A stretch of DNA of 64,000 nucleotides from assembly GCA_944381115.1 (NCBI GenBank), contig CALWJV010000015.1, forward strand, positions 203,894 through 267,893, written 5' to 3'. Source of the stretch: an uncultured Clostridia bacterium (GTDB lineage Bacteria > Bacillota > Clostridia > Oscillospirales > CAG-272). Numbering within the stretch: the stretch's first letter is position 1; every line of letters starts with the position of its first letter. Under the pieces are notes generated by a model. That model saw only the letters and a list, made by a program, of their open reading frames with translations. It did not search any database and was not told where the DNA came from. A program made the position numbers and the translations under genes. Positions 1-9,601 of this stretch are shown here, piece by piece.

Positions 1-309
1 AGAACATATGCTTTTATGGGACAACCTTTTACGGTCGAACTCCGTATAAACGGGCATTATATGGGCGAAGAATTTGACCTTGACGCAGGCAGTGACCGTA
101 TAATTTACTTCAAGATCGATTCGGACATTCCGGTCAGACGCGTTACGGTGGTAAAAAATAATAAAGACATTGCGGTAATTGCGTGCAAAGCGATGGAATG
201 TTTCTTTGACTACGAGCCGGAGAACGATACCGATTATTATTACCTGCGTGTGGAACTTAGCGATGGGCGTTTTGCCTGGACAAGTCCAATTTGGATAAAC
301 ACAATATAA
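1..309 (+). CDS. 3' end of a probable PHP/DUF3604-like protein (partial)
   Basis: The reading frame is open through the left edge of the window, so this is the C-terminal ~102 residues of a longer protein; the ATG at 16 is probably internal. The visible part ends in a beta-rich segment with YYYLRVELSDG followed by a TSPIWI terminus. That resembles the C-terminal beta domain of PHP-type metal-dependent hydrolases of the DUF3604/CehA kind (recalled family pattern, not a search). The catalytic part is outside the window, so no activity can be assigned. It is followed at once by a strong terminator. Confidence 0.45.
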   Translation, partial: RTYAFMGQPFTVELRINGHYMGEEFDLDAGSDRIIYFKIDSDIPVRRVTVVKNNKDIAVIACKAMECFFDYEPENDTDYYYLRVELSDGRFAWTSPIWINTI

Positions 310-312
310 AAT

Positions 313-372
313 AAAAAGTCTGCCAAATGACTGATCCGCATAAGCCGTATCAATTATTTGGCAGACTTTTTT
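313..372. terminator. Bidirectional rho-independent terminator
   Basis: An inverted repeat AAAGTCTGCCAAAT / ATTTGGCAGACTTT is flanked by A- and T-runs on the two sides. It can end both the partial gene on the plus strand and the AraC gene that converges from the minus strand. Confidence 0.85.
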
Positions 373-447
373 CAGTATCAAAACAAAGACATTTTATTTT
401 GACAAATATGTTTTCCGAAGGTGAAAATTCCTGTAGAAATTCAGATT

Positions 448-1287
448 TTATGTTGTAAAATTTATCGAATTTTTGTACTTACTCGGGGACATACCGTTTT
501 TCTCTTTAAAAACTTTCAAAAAATTTGCGTACGACGTAAATCCGCATTCAAAACATATTTCTCCGAATTTCAGGTCTGTATAGCCGAGAAGTTCTTTTGC
601 ATAATTTAATTTCAGATCATTAAGGTACTTTGAATATGGGCAACCCATTTCTTTATGAAAAACGACACTGAAATGACTTGGATTGTAATGAGCGATCTTT
701 GATACCTCCGTTAGAGACGGATTTTCTCTAAAATGAAGGCGTATGTATTCAAGTGACCGACGTAAAGGGGATTGTTTAGAAATTTGGTTCAATTGAGGTT
801 CAATGTTTATATCGGTGTACTCAAAAAGTTTTATGAACAGTGCGTTTAAAAGAGTTTTTATATATTTTCTGTTAGGTAAATTTTTCTTTGTTTCATCAAG
901 ACACAGAACAGCGATATTTTCCATAGTCTGAAAAGAATCCGGGCCGGCATCAAAACAAAATTCGCTAAGTGAAGAAGAAAGAACTGATAAAATGTCATCG
1001 CTCAGCAGATATTCTTCAAACGATAAATTAATGAGTGTGAGGTCATTTTTCGGAAATACACTGTGATAGTCGATTAGTCGGATCAAAGAAACTGTACCCC
1101 GTGTCAAAGTATATTTTTTTCCGTTTAATATCTGTTCTCCTTCACCTCCGGTTATGAGTTCTATCTCAATGTAATTATGCCAGTGGAGATCGCTATTTTC
1201 AGTTATTTTTCTGCTTGAAACAGAAAAACCGTTTTTCATATCCGGTTGACTTTCAGATAAATATTTTTTTAAACAATCATTACTCAA
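448..1287 (-). CDS. AraC-family transcriptional regulator
   Basis: The 279-residue protein has the usual AraC layout. An N-terminal cupin-like sensor (about residues 30-80, with HWHNYIEIELI and a following glycine-rich turn) is followed by a C-terminal double helix-turn-helix (about 175-275, ending GMSPSKYK). The start is TTG at 1287, about 10 bases behind an AGAAAGGGG site; an out-of-frame ATGATGTTTTGA mini-frame lies between them and its stop overlaps the TTG. The gene diverges from the GH2 gene at 1480. By analogy with AraC regulators of sugar genes I infer that it controls that enzyme in response to a sugar. The effector is unknown. Confidence 0.88.
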   Translation of the reverse strand: MSNDCLKKYLSESQPDMKNGFSVSSRKITENSDLHWHNYIEIELITGGEGEQILNGKKYTLTRGTVSLIRLIDYHSVFPKNDLTLINLSFEEYLLSDDILSVLSSSLSEFCFDAGPDSFQTMENIAVLCLDETKKNLPNRKYIKTLLNALFIKLFEYTDINIEPQLNQISKQSPLRRSLEYIRLHFRENPSLTEVSKIAHYNPSHFSVVFHKEMGCPYSKYLNDLKLNYAKELLGYTDLKFGEICFECGFTSYANFLKVFKEKNGMSPSKYKNSINFTT

Positions 1288-1479
1288 AACATCATAACCC
1301 CTTTCTAAATTTTAATTTTCAAAAGCAAGGATTTATATATTATACCAAAAATATTTTGAATGTCAATAAAAATCAAAAAAAAATATTAATATTTCCAAAA
1401 AAATATATATAAATAAAAGGTTGTATATGATATTATTAAAGTATCGGTAAATGCCGAGTGAAAAGAAAGGGGTAAAGTT
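1288..1479. promoter_or_regulatory. Divergent control region between AraC regulator and GH2 gene
   Basis: About 190 very AT-rich bases separate two divergent starts. It ends with a GAAAGGGG ribosome site before the GH2 ATG. A small inverted repeat TCGG-taaatg-CCGA lies at 1444-1457. TATTAT-like hexamers occur near 1426-1436 but without a recognisable -35, as expected for an activator-dependent promoter. No exact operator can be named. Confidence 0.4.
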
Positions 1480-3780
1480 ATGAAATTAAACGGAAAATGG
1501 AATTTATATTATTATCCTTGCTATGAAAAAGAAATAAAAACAGTCTCAGAATTGAAGAAATCAGAACTTACACCTATTTCTGCAGAAGTTCCTGGAAATG
1601 TCGAGCTTGATCTCGTAAAAGCCGGGATATTGCCTTCTGATCTTTTTAAAGGAATGAATATACTGCAAGCAGAAAAGTACGAAACATACGAATGGTGGTA
1701 TGAAAAAGAGTTTGAGGTAAAAGAGAAGCCAGAGGAAGATGAAAATATGATTCTTTTATTTGGAGCGGTTGACTGTTATGCCGATTATTTTCTGAATGGG
1801 GAAAAAATAGGGTACAGCGAAAACATGTTTCTGGCAAATAAATTTGATATAAGTGATAAGTTAAAGTACGGCAAAAAAAATATACTGCATGTACATATAT
1901 ATTCCGCTGTTATAAAGGCATCGGAATGTAAGATCGAACCTGATAACATAGCATACACATGGCATACGACCTCGGAGTCTGTTTTAACAAGAAAGGCACC
2001 ACATTCATACGGTTGGGATATAATGCCAAGGGCGGTAAGTGCCGGTATTTGGCGAGACGTCGAACTAAAAAAAGAAAAAAAATACAAGTTTAGATACATG
2101 TATTTTACCACAAACAGTTGCAGTGAAGAAGAAGCACAGATCTTCTTTCTATACGATACTGTTTTGCCTAAACGCTTTATCGGCAGAAAACTAAACTGCA
2201 TAATTACTGTAAGTAGCGGAGACAGTAAAGTAATACATAAATGTCGTGTCACAAATGCAAGTAAAGTTGTATTTAGTATACCGAAACCAAAGCTTTGGTG
2301 GCCAAAGCATTACGGTAAAGCAAATATCTACGATGCAAAAGTTGAGTTAAAGGACGATGAAGGAAACACTGTTATATGCGAAAATACAAAATTCGGTGTA
2401 AGGACACTTACCTTGAAGCGCAGTGATACTGTTGAAAAAGGCGGATGCTTTGAATTTATTGTCAACGGAAAACGTATTATGGCAGTCGGTACAAACTGGG
2501 TACCTATGGATGTATATCACAGCCGGGATAAAGGACGCTACGGCAAAGCACTTGATATGGCAGAAGATCTCGGCTGCAACATAATCCGTTGTTGGGGAGG
2601 TAACGTATACGAGGATCACGAATTTTTTGATTTTTGCGATGTTCACGGAATAATGGTCTGGCAGGACTTCTCAATGGCATGCCATTATTACCCGCAAAAC
2701 GAAATATTCTTTAAACTTATTGAGCATGAAGCAATATCTGTTATTGAAAAACTCCGAAATCACCCAAGTATTGTTCTATGGTCCGGGGATAACGAAATTG
2801 ACAGCATGCTTGCAATGAGTTTTAATGTTGACCCAAAAGTTAACAGAATAACCCGGGAAATTTTACCGAGGGTAGTGGAAAGATTTGACCCATATCGTCC
2901 GTATATAGCATCTTCGCCATATATTTCGGAAAAAGCATTTAACAGCGGAGAAAATAAGCAGGGAAGTAAATTTTATCCCGAAGATCATCTGTGGGGACCG
3001 AGAGATTATTTTAAGAGCGAATTTTATAAAGGGTCGGCTGCATATTTTGTAAGCGAGACCGGTTACCATGGATGTCCGTCGAAAAAATCTATAGAAAAGT
3101 TTATTGATGAAGACAAACTTTGGCCGTATCAGAATAACGAACAGTGGAACCTGCATTCCTCAGATCAGGAAAACAACAGCGGCAGGACGATGATTATGCA
3201 TAATCAGGTAAAACAGTTGTTTGGTGATGTTCCGACGGATATGGAAGATTACATAATAGCGTCCCAGATATCACAGGCAGAGGCAAAAAAATTTTTTATA
3301 GAGAGAATAAGAAGTAAAATGGCGCGTAACGGTGGTATCATATGGTGGAATCTTGTTGACGGATGGCCGCAGATGTCCGATGCAGTCGTAGACTATTACT
3401 ACGATAAAAAACTTGCATATAATTATATAAAACGCAGCCAGGCGGGATTTATGATAATGGTAGATGAAATTGAAAATTGGGGACAGGAAGTTATTTGTTG
3501 TAACAGTACATTGAGAGAAATAAAAGGTGACTACCGTATATACGACATTGATACGAAAGAAATTCTTTCCGAAGGAAATTTTAACGCAGGGCCGAACTGC
3601 AATACCAGGCTCGTAAAGATACCTGTAATGTATTCAAATAAGCGCATGCTAATTATTGAGTGGACGGTAATCGGGAAGACGTCATTTAATACTTACCTTT
3701 GCGGTACTCCCGGTTTTGATTTTCAAAAATATAAATTTTGGCTTGAAAGAATTTCTGAACTCGAAAAAAAATATAAGTAA
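1480..3780 (+). CDS. Glycoside hydrolase family 2, beta-mannosidase-like
   Basis: The 766-residue protein has the GH2 order: a jelly-roll sugar-binding domain (about 1-190), an Ig-like domain (about 200-310) and a TIM barrel. In the barrel, NHPSIVLWSGDNE places the acid/base glutamate at residue 439, and the SETGYHG segment places the nucleophile at E526. This arrangement is that of beta-mannosidases, which remove terminal mannose (or a related sugar) from the non-reducing end of oligosaccharides. It has no signal peptide, so it should act on imported oligosaccharides in the cytoplasm. It starts at ATG behind GAAAGGGG and stands alone opposite the AraC regulator. Exact sugar specificity is not certain. 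Confidence 0.85.
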   Translation: MKLNGKWNLYYYPCYEKEIKTVSELKKSELTPISAEVPGNVELDLVKAGILPSDLFKGMNILQAEKYETYEWWYEKEFEVKEKPEEDENMILLFGAVDCYADYFLNGEKIGYSENMFLANKFDISDKLKYGKKNILHVHIYSAVIKASECKIEPDNIAYTWHTTSESVLTRKAPHSYGWDIMPRAVSAGIWRDVELKKEKKYKFRYMYFTTNSCSEEEAQIFFLYDTVLPKRFIGRKLNCIITVSSGDSKVIHKCRVTNASKVVFSIPKPKLWWPKHYGKANIYDAKVELKDDEGNTVICENTKFGVRTLTLKRSDTVEKGGCFEFIVNGKRIMAVGTNWVPMDVYHSRDKGRYGKALDMAEDLGCNIIRCWGGNVYEDHEFFDFCDVHGIMVWQDFSMACHYYPQNEIFFKLIEHEAISVIEKLRNHPSIVLWSGDNEIDSMLAMSFNVDPKVNRITREILPRVVERFDPYRPYIASSPYISEKAFNSGENKQGSKFYPEDHLWGPRDYFKSEFYKGSAAYFVSETGYHGCPSKKSIEKFIDEDKLWPYQNNEQWNLHSSDQENNSGRTMIMHNQVKQLFGDVPTDMEDYIIASQISQAEAKKFFIERIRSKMARNGGIIWWNLVDGWPQMSDAVVDYYYDKKLAYNYIKRSQAGFMIMVDEIENWGQEVICCNSTLREIKGDYRIYDIDTKEILSEGNFNAGPNCNTRLVKIPVMYSNKRMLIIEWTVIGKTSFNTYLCGTPGFDFQKYKFWLERISELEKKYK

Positions 3781-3952
3781 AATACGGTTTCAGGATTAAA
3801 AGAAGAAATCCGAAACAGATCATAACATTTTTGAAATATCATTTACCTACGAAATAGTAAAAGATTCAAACTGATCATAAAATTTTTATGAAAAATGTTT
3901 CGTTAAATTTGTTTTGAAAGAATCATGAAAGTTTTCAGGTACATGAAAAAAA

Positions 3953-3998
3953 GACCTTGTAATCAACCCTGTTCAGGGTAAAAATTACAAGGTTTTTT
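3953..3998. terminator. Bidirectional terminator between GH2 gene and tRNA pair
   Basis: Arms ACCTTGTAAT / ATTACAAGGT carry an inner CCCT/AGGG pairing and are flanked by A7 on the left and T6 on the right. It can end the tRNA-His/tRNA-Arg transcript (minus strand) and may also end the GH2 transcript. Confidence 0.85.
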
Positions 3999-4001
3999 CA
4001 T

Positions 4002-4079
4002 TGGGGTGAGTAATGGGATTCGAACCCACGGCCTTCAGGGCCACAACCTGACGCTCTAACCAACTGAGCTATACCCACC
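4002..4079 (-). tRNA. tRNA-His (anticodon GTG)
   Basis: Read on the minus strand, the cloverleaf has a GTGGGTA/TACTCAC acceptor stem, the anticodon loop TTGTGGC within TCAGG/CCTGA, and a TTCGAATC T-loop. A G at position -1 faces C73, the tRNA-His identity pair, and CCA is encoded at 4002-4004. It is the second gene of a two-tRNA transcript. Confidence 0.96.
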
Positions 4080-4082
4080 GAA

Positions 4083-4159
4083 TGGCGTACCTTGGGGGAT
4101 TCGAACCCTCGACCTACTGCTTAGAAGGCAGTTGCTCTATCCTGCTGAGCTAAAGGTAC
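4083..4159 (-). tRNA. tRNA-Arg (anticodon TCT)
   Basis: The minus-strand cloverleaf has acceptor GTACCTT/AAGGTAC, anticodon loop CTTCTAA within ACTGC/GCAGT, T-loop TTCGAAT, discriminator G and an encoded CCA. It reads AGA/AGG codons and lies just upstream of tRNA-His. Confidence 0.96.
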
Positions 4160-4177
4160 TCATTTGTGACAGAGATA

Positions 4178-4206
4178 ATTGTAGCACAGGATTTGAATTT
4201 TGTCAA
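4178..4206 (-). promoter_or_regulatory. Sigma-A promoter of the tRNA-Arg/tRNA-His unit
   Basis: On the minus strand TTGACA (4201-4206), a 17-base spacer and TACAAT (4178-4183) stand about 20 bases before the tRNA-Arg 5' end. Confidence 0.88.
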
Positions 4207-4293
4207 TAGTTTTCAGCAAAAATCCTCAAAAAAAAGAAAAAAGCATTAACTCATCCGTAAACATTTTATTTACAATTAACGTAAATATTATGT

Positions 4294-4322
4294 TTGACAA
4301 TTAGTGTTTTTTATGATATAAT
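4294..4322 (+). promoter_or_regulatory. Consensus sigma-A promoter of lon
   Basis: TTGACA at 4294-4299, exactly 17 bases, then TATAAT at 4317-4322: both hexamers match the consensus. Transcription should begin near 4330, giving a leader of about 50 bases before lon. No HrcA (CIRCE) or CtsR operator is evident. Confidence 0.88.
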
Positions 4323-4377
4323 AAAAAATAATATTATTAAATAGACAGAGATATAAGAAAGGTTTTTAGTTTCAGAA

Positions 4378-6717
4378 ATGACACCATATACAGAAAATTA
4401 TAAATTAACGGAGTGCCCGATGATCCCGCTCAGAGGAGCAGTTGCTTTTCCGGGGACACCGATAAGTCTTGAACTTGAAAGAAAAATGTCGGTAAGTGCT
4501 TTTGAAGAGGCAGAAAAAAATAATTTTCCGATATTTTTGCTTACTCAAAAAAATCCGATCGACTCTTTGCCTAAGCCAAACGAATTTTACAATATGGGTA
4601 CTATTTGTAAAATAAAGCAGTTTGTCAAACTTTCAAACGGCAATGTTCGCCTTGTGGCAGACTGTGAAGCAAGGGGAGAGGTCCAATCTTTAATTGAGCC
4701 GAGAATCCGAGGCGGTGCATGGAGAGCAAATGTTGTTCCGAAGGTTACGGTCGGAGACGATGATGCAGGGACAAAAGCGGCAATGATAGAAGCAAAGTCC
4801 GATCTAGCCGAATATACGTCTGTAATTCCTGAAATATCAAATGAACTGCTTTCCGAAGCAGATGCAATTTCCGAAGGCGGAAAATTTGCCGATTTTGTAG
4901 CGGCAAACCTCTTTGGATCCATTCGTGATAAAATGAGGATATTGAAAGAAACAGATTCGTTCAACAGACTTGTAGAACTTTCCGTCGTACTTAGTGAGCA
5001 AACAGAACTTGCCAAACTTCAAAAAGATATTCATAAAAAAGTTAAGAAACGTATAGACAGGAACCAAAAAGAATATTACATCAGTGAGCAGATAAAGGTA
5101 TTAAAAACTGAACTTGGAGAGGGCAACGAAGATAATGAAAAAGATAAGTATACAGAACTTATTTCAAAATCCGGAATGCCCACAAATTGTAAGGAGAAAC
5201 TTCTTAAAGAAGCCTCAAAACTATCAAAAGTACCGTTTAACTCTGCAGAATATGGTGTAATATGCAATTATCTTGACATATGCCTTGAACTTCCTTGGGA
5301 CGTTAAAACAAATGACAGGAACGATATATCTTACGCAAGAAAGATTCTTGAGAGAGATCACGACGGGCTTGAAAAAGTTAAAGAACGTGTAATAGAGTAT
5401 CTTGCTGTAAGAAAACTCGCACCGGATGTAAAGAATCAGATACTTTGCCTTGTCGGACCACCCGGAACAGGAAAGACGTCCATTGTAAAATCGATATCAG
5501 AGGCAATGAACAGAAATTACGTAAGAGTTTCACTAGGTGGAGTCCGGGATGAGGCGGATATAAGAGGTCATAGAAAAACATATGTTGCATCAATGCCTGG
5601 ACGTATCATTAACGGAATAATGAGGTCAAAAAGCAGTAATCCTGTAATGCTTCTTGACGAGATAGATAAACTTACAAGAGATTCGCACGGGGATCCGGCA
5701 TCTGCGCTGATGGAAGTTCTTGATACTGAACAAAACAAAGAGTTCAGAGATCATTTTATAGAAATGCCGTTTGATCTTTCCGATGTTATGTTTATAGCAA
5801 CCGCAAATAATTTGGAAACGATACCGGCACCGCTTCTTGACCGTATGGAAGTTATAGAACTCAAGAGTTATTCGTTAAACGAAAAGCTATCCATAGCCAA
5901 AAGACATCTTATACCCAAGCAGGCAGAAAGACACGGACTTACCAAGAAGACATTTAAGATATCCGATATGGCAATAAAGGAAATTATTGAGTGTTATACA
6001 AAAGAGGCGGGTGTCCGTAATCTTGAAAGAGAAATTTCTTCGCTGTGCAGAAAAGCAGCAAGGAAACTTGTTGAAGATGAAAAAATAAAATTTGTAAGTA
6101 TAAGCAGTAAAAATCTTGCAGATTATATTGGATCAAGAAAAATAATTCCTGAAAAAATCTCAGAAAAAGATGAGATAGGAGTTGTAAACGGACTTGCATA
6201 CACAGAGTTTGGAGGAGCGCTTTTGAAAGTAGAAGCATCGGCGCTTTCCGGAAGTGGAAAGATTGAACTTACCGGAAAACTCGGAGATGTAATGAAAGAG
6301 TCAGCAAAAGCCGCGGTAACTTACATAAGAGCCAACGCCGAAGATCTTGGAATAGAAAAAGATTTTTACAGTAAAAAGGATCTTCACATACATTTTCCTG
6401 AAAGTGCAGTTCCGAAGGACGGTCCATCTGCGGGAGTTACTATGGTAACGGCGCTTGTAAGTGAACTTTCAGGAAGACCTGTACAAAGAAATGTTGCAAT
6501 GACCGGAGAAGTTACACTTAAAGGTAAAGTCCTTGCCATAGGAGGACTAAAAGAAAAAACAATGGCGGCGTATAAAGCCGGAATAAAAACGGTCCTTATT
6601 CCAAAAGAAAACTTGAAAGATCTCGATGAAATAGATAAGACGGTAAGAGAAAGTTTGAATTTTATTCCCTGCGAAACGGTTTCCGATGTTTTAAAGAATG
6701 CCGTTGTAGGGCATTAA
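4378..6717 (+). CDS. lon: ATP-dependent Lon protease
   Basis: A 779-residue AAA+ serine protease that degrades misfolded and regulatory proteins in the cytoplasm. It has an N-terminal LON substrate-binding domain (about 10-200), a coiled helical region, and an AAA+ module with Walker A GPPGTGKT at 360-367 and Walker B LLDEIDK. The C-terminal protease domain has the PKDGPSAG serine at S684 and the dyad lysine in GGLKEK (K727 by spacing). Length matches bacterial LonA. The ATG at 4378 has only a distant AAGAAAGG, so initiation may be modest. It is the first gene of a plus-strand run, 22 bases before engB. Confidence 0.97.
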   Translation: MTPYTENYKLTECPMIPLRGAVAFPGTPISLELERKMSVSAFEEAEKNNFPIFLLTQKNPIDSLPKPNEFYNMGTICKIKQFVKLSNGNVRLVADCEARGEVQSLIEPRIRGGAWRANVVPKVTVGDDDAGTKAAMIEAKSDLAEYTSVIPEISNELLSEADAISEGGKFADFVAANLFGSIRDKMRILKETDSFNRLVELSVVLSEQTELAKLQKDIHKKVKKRIDRNQKEYYISEQIKVLKTELGEGNEDNEKDKYTELISKSGMPTNCKEKLLKEASKLSKVPFNSAEYGVICNYLDICLELPWDVKTNDRNDISYARKILERDHDGLEKVKERVIEYLAVRKLAPDVKNQILCLVGPPGTGKTSIVKSISEAMNRNYVRVSLGGVRDEADIRGHRKTYVASMPGRIINGIMRSKSSNPVMLLDEIDKLTRDSHGDPASALMEVLDTEQNKEFRDHFIEMPFDLSDVMFIATANNLETIPAPLLDRMEVIELKSYSLNEKLSIAKRHLIPKQAERHGLTKKTFKISDMAIKEIIECYTKEAGVRNLEREISSLCRKAARKLVEDEKIKFVSISSKNLADYIGSRKIIPEKISEKDEIGVVNGLAYTEFGGALLKVEASALSGSGKIELTGKLGDVMKESAKAAVTYIRANAEDLGIEKDFYSKKDLHIHFPESAVPKDGPSAGVTMVTALVSELSGRPVQRNVAMTGEVTLKGKVLAIGGLKEKTMAAYKAGIKTVLIPKENLKDLDEIDKTVRESLNFIPCETVSDVLKNAVVGH

Positions 6718-6739
6718 AATTGCTGTAAAAGGAAAAGAA

Positions 6740-7330
6740 ATGACGGTAAAAAAAGCAATACTCAAAATAACGGCAGGACTTACAAGTCAGTTTCCGAGGG
6801 ACGGTAAATCGCAGATAGCATTTGCCGGAAGGTCAAATGTCGGGAAAAGTTCGCTGATCAATGCACTTATAGGTAGAAAATCACTTGCAAGAGTAAGTTC
6901 TGAACCCGGAAAAACGATAACTGTCAATTTTTATGAGGTAAACGAGGTATTTTATCTTGTCGACATGCCGGGTTACGGATATGCAAAAAGAAGTCCGGAA
7001 CAGAAAAGGAAATGGTCGGCACTTACCGACGGTTATTATACAAAAGACGGATCCTACGGTACCCTTAAAGCAGTCGGACAACTTATTGACCTTAAGGTCG
7101 GTGCGACCGAAAATGACCTTAATATGATGGAGTGGCTCAGTGAATCGGATCTTGATTGGTTTATAATCGCCGCTAAAGCGGATAAACTTAATAAAACCGA
7201 AAGGACAAAAGCACTTGACAGACTTCGGGAACTTGTTGACGGAGTGGACATAATACCGTTTTCAGCACTGAACGGTGAGGGTAAAGACGAAGTTTGGGGA
7301 AGAATAAACAAAGTTCTTTTAGACAATTAA
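6740..7330 (+). CDS. engB: Ribosome biogenesis GTPase EngB/YsxC
   Basis: A 196-residue TrmE-Era-like GTPase needed for late 50S subunit assembly. G1 is GRSNVGKSS (30-38), G3 is DMPG (75-78), and G4 is AKAD (about 145-148), the EngB variant of NKxD. It follows lon at 22 bases with an AAAGGA ribosome site; lon-engB adjacency is common in Firmicutes. Confidence 0.95.
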   Translation: MTVKKAILKITAGLTSQFPRDGKSQIAFAGRSNVGKSSLINALIGRKSLARVSSEPGKTITVNFYEVNEVFYLVDMPGYGYAKRSPEQKRKWSALTDGYYTKDGSYGTLKAVGQLIDLKVGATENDLNMMEWLSESDLDWFIIAAKADKLNKTERTKALDRLRELVDGVDIIPFSALNGEGKDEVWGRINKVLLDN

Positions 7331-7451
7331 GGTTGAATTATTTAAAAAAATAATAATGTTTTGTAAGCAACGCTGATTTCGGAAACATGCATTTATTCCG
7401 AGGCAAGTCATAAAAAAGACAGAATAAAAATGAAAATACAGGAGAAAAACA

Positions 7452-8756
7452 ATGTCAGAATTTGTAATGGAAAGTTGTAAAGTAAATGAGGACGGGCATT
7501 TGACTGTTGCCGGTGTGGATACTGTATCTCTTGCAAAGGAGTACGGTACACCTTTGATGGTGATGGATGAAAATAAGATAAGACAGGTCTGCAGGATTTA
7601 TAAAAAAGCAATGATTGAAAACTTTGGAGAAAATGCTTTACCGCTTTTTGCATCAAAAGCACTTTCCTTTAAAGGAATATATAGGATAATGGCAGAAGAA
7701 GGTCTTGGAAGCGACGCAGTTTCAAGTGGCGAGATATACACCGCAAAAGAAGCAGGTTTTGATGTTTCAAGGATGGTTTTTCACGGAAACAATAAAACAG
7801 ACGAAGATATCCGTTTCGCGATGGAAAGCGGAGTTGGTCGTTTTGTTGTGGATAACATTGAAGAACTTGAGGCAATAAACAGAATTGCCGGGCAAATTGG
7901 TATAAAGCAAAAGATTCAAATCAGGATCACGCCTGGAATAGATCCGCATACTCATAAAGCAATATCAACCGGGAAAATTGATTCAAAGTTCGGAAATGCA
8001 ATTGCAACGGGGCAGGCCGAAGAAATAACATTAAAGGCCCTTGATACGCCGAATGTAGAACTTACAGGGTTTCATTGCCATATAGGAAGTCAGATTTTTG
8101 AAACAGAGCCTTTTATTTCTGCAGCGGAAATTATGATCGAATATATAGCGGACATAAAGAAAAAGACAGGATTTTCCGCATTTGAACTTAATCTTGGCGG
8201 CGGGTTCGGAGTAAGATACGTAAAAGAGCATCCGTATTTTGATTATTCCGCAGCAATAAAGACCATTGCAGATAAAATGAAAAATTCTGCGAAACAGCAT
8301 GGAGTCAAAATGCCGGTTATAATGATGGAGCCGGGGCGGTCAATCGTTGCGTCAGCGGGGCTTACACTTTATACAGTAGGATCCGTAAAGCAGATACCGG
8401 ATTTTAAAAACTATATTTCGGTTGACGGAGGTATGGCAGATAATCCGAGGTATGCGCTTTATCAGTCACAGTACGAGATAAAGATAGCAAATAAGATTAA
8501 CGCAAAATCAGACTTTGTTTGTTCAATTGCAGGAAGGTGCTGCGAGAGCGGAGATCTTTTGGCTGAAAACATAACGCTTCCGAAGGCAGAGCGTGGAGAT
8601 ATTCTTGCAGTTCTGGTAACAGGTGCATATAACTATTCAATGGCATCGAATTATAACAGGCTCGGAAGACCTGCAATAGTTATGATCAAAGACGGAAAGC
8701 CATATATAGCGGTAAGGCGCGAAACATTGAAAGATCTGGTTGCCTATGATATGTAA
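7452..8756 (+). CDS. lysA: Diaminopimelate decarboxylase
   Basis: A 434-residue fold-type III PLP enzyme that converts meso-diaminopimelate to L-lysine, the last step of lysine synthesis. The PLP lysine is K69 in ASKAL. HCHIGSQ and EPGRSIVA form the cofactor phosphate and substrate regions, and GRCCESGD carries the catalytic cysteine of the partner subunit in the dimer. It starts at ATG behind CAGGAGAAA. The 120-base gap after engB shows no clear promoter or lysine riboswitch, so it is probably transcribed from lon. Confidence 0.96.
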   Translation: MSEFVMESCKVNEDGHLTVAGVDTVSLAKEYGTPLMVMDENKIRQVCRIYKKAMIENFGENALPLFASKALSFKGIYRIMAEEGLGSDAVSSGEIYTAKEAGFDVSRMVFHGNNKTDEDIRFAMESGVGRFVVDNIEELEAINRIAGQIGIKQKIQIRITPGIDPHTHKAISTGKIDSKFGNAIATGQAEEITLKALDTPNVELTGFHCHIGSQIFETEPFISAAEIMIEYIADIKKKTGFSAFELNLGGGFGVRYVKEHPYFDYSAAIKTIADKMKNSAKQHGVKMPVIMMEPGRSIVASAGLTLYTVGSVKQIPDFKNYISVDGGMADNPRYALYQSQYEIKIANKINAKSDFVCSIAGRCCESGDLLAENITLPKAERGDILAVLVTGAYNYSMASNYNRLGRPAIVMIKDGKPYIAVRRETLKDLVAYDM

Positions 8757-8820
8757 TTTCGGTTGCGGACGAGGGCATGATATAAAAAATACAGTAACGT
8801 TAAAATAACGGTTGTTGAGA

Positions 8821-9585
8821 ATGGAAAAACTTAACTTTAACATACAAACAGAAATACAGACCTTTGAAGGACCGCTGGATTTGCTGCTTTCGTTAATAAA
8901 AAAGAATGAAATGAGTATCTTTGATATTCAGATACATGTAATTTTTGAGCAGTACATGGAATATTTGCAACTAATGGAGAGTTTGGATATAGACATAGCC
9001 GGTGAATTTATTACAATGGCCGCCGAACTTATGCTGATAAAAAGTCAGATGTTGCTTCCGAGAACAGAGGAGGAAGAATCGCCTGTAAAGAAATTACAGG
9101 CGGCGGTAATGGAATATGCAAAAGCAAAGCATGCCGCAGAGTACCTGCGTGAAAAGTGGGCTGGTAACAGTGGAGTTGCATACCGTGAACCTGCAGAGCC
9201 GGAAAGAGGATTGCCGCTACATTATGAACTGAAAGTGTTGGAAAGAGCGTTCCGAAGAATGCTTGCGAGAAGCAGCATGATGAAGGAATTGCAGAGAAAG
9301 CCGGAGCAAACCCTTGAAAACCTTTTGAAGCATAAAGTAACTCCGATACCAGTAAAGGTTATCGCGGTAATGAGATATCTTTATAAGTATGGTGAAACGG
9401 ATTTTGAAACAATACTTATGAATAACGAGACTCGCTCCGATCTTATAGCAACATTTTCCGCAGTGCTGGAACTTGTAAAATTTCAAAGAGTATTTCTTGG
9501 CGGGGAGTTGGACAATCCTACACTTAAATTAAATATGTCGCACAGTATAGAAAAAGACGAAAAAATCAAAGAGGAAACATATTGA
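8821..9585 (+). CDS. scpA: Segregation and condensation protein A
   Basis: A 254-residue kleisin that joins SMC heads and binds ScpB in chromosome condensation. The N-terminus has the family's FEGPLDLLL(x)LI block, and the C-terminal winged helix binds the SMC head. I choose ATG 8821; an in-frame TTG at 8812 has no better ribosome site. The ribosome site is weak in either case. It is followed 16 bases later by scpB; the partner smc is also in this window at 31737-35336. Confidence 0.95.
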   Translation: MEKLNFNIQTEIQTFEGPLDLLLSLIKKNEMSIFDIQIHVIFEQYMEYLQLMESLDIDIAGEFITMAAELMLIKSQMLLPRTEEEESPVKKLQAAVMEYAKAKHAAEYLREKWAGNSGVAYREPAEPERGLPLHYELKVLERAFRRMLARSSMMKELQRKPEQTLENLLKHKVTPIPVKVIAVMRYLYKYGETDFETILMNNETRSDLIATFSAVLELVKFQRVFLGGELDNPTLKLNMSHSIEKDEKIKEETY

Positions 9586-9601
9586 ATACGAGGAAAAACC
9601 G

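Noticed and set aside
16..309. A complete 97-residue gene at the left edge
   Set aside because: The frame is open to base 1 and the ATG has no ribosome site; it reads as the end of a longer protein.
7331..7451. Lysine riboswitch upstream of lysA
   Set aside because: The gap is only about 120 bases and shows no stacked stems or terminator like the lysine riboswitch.
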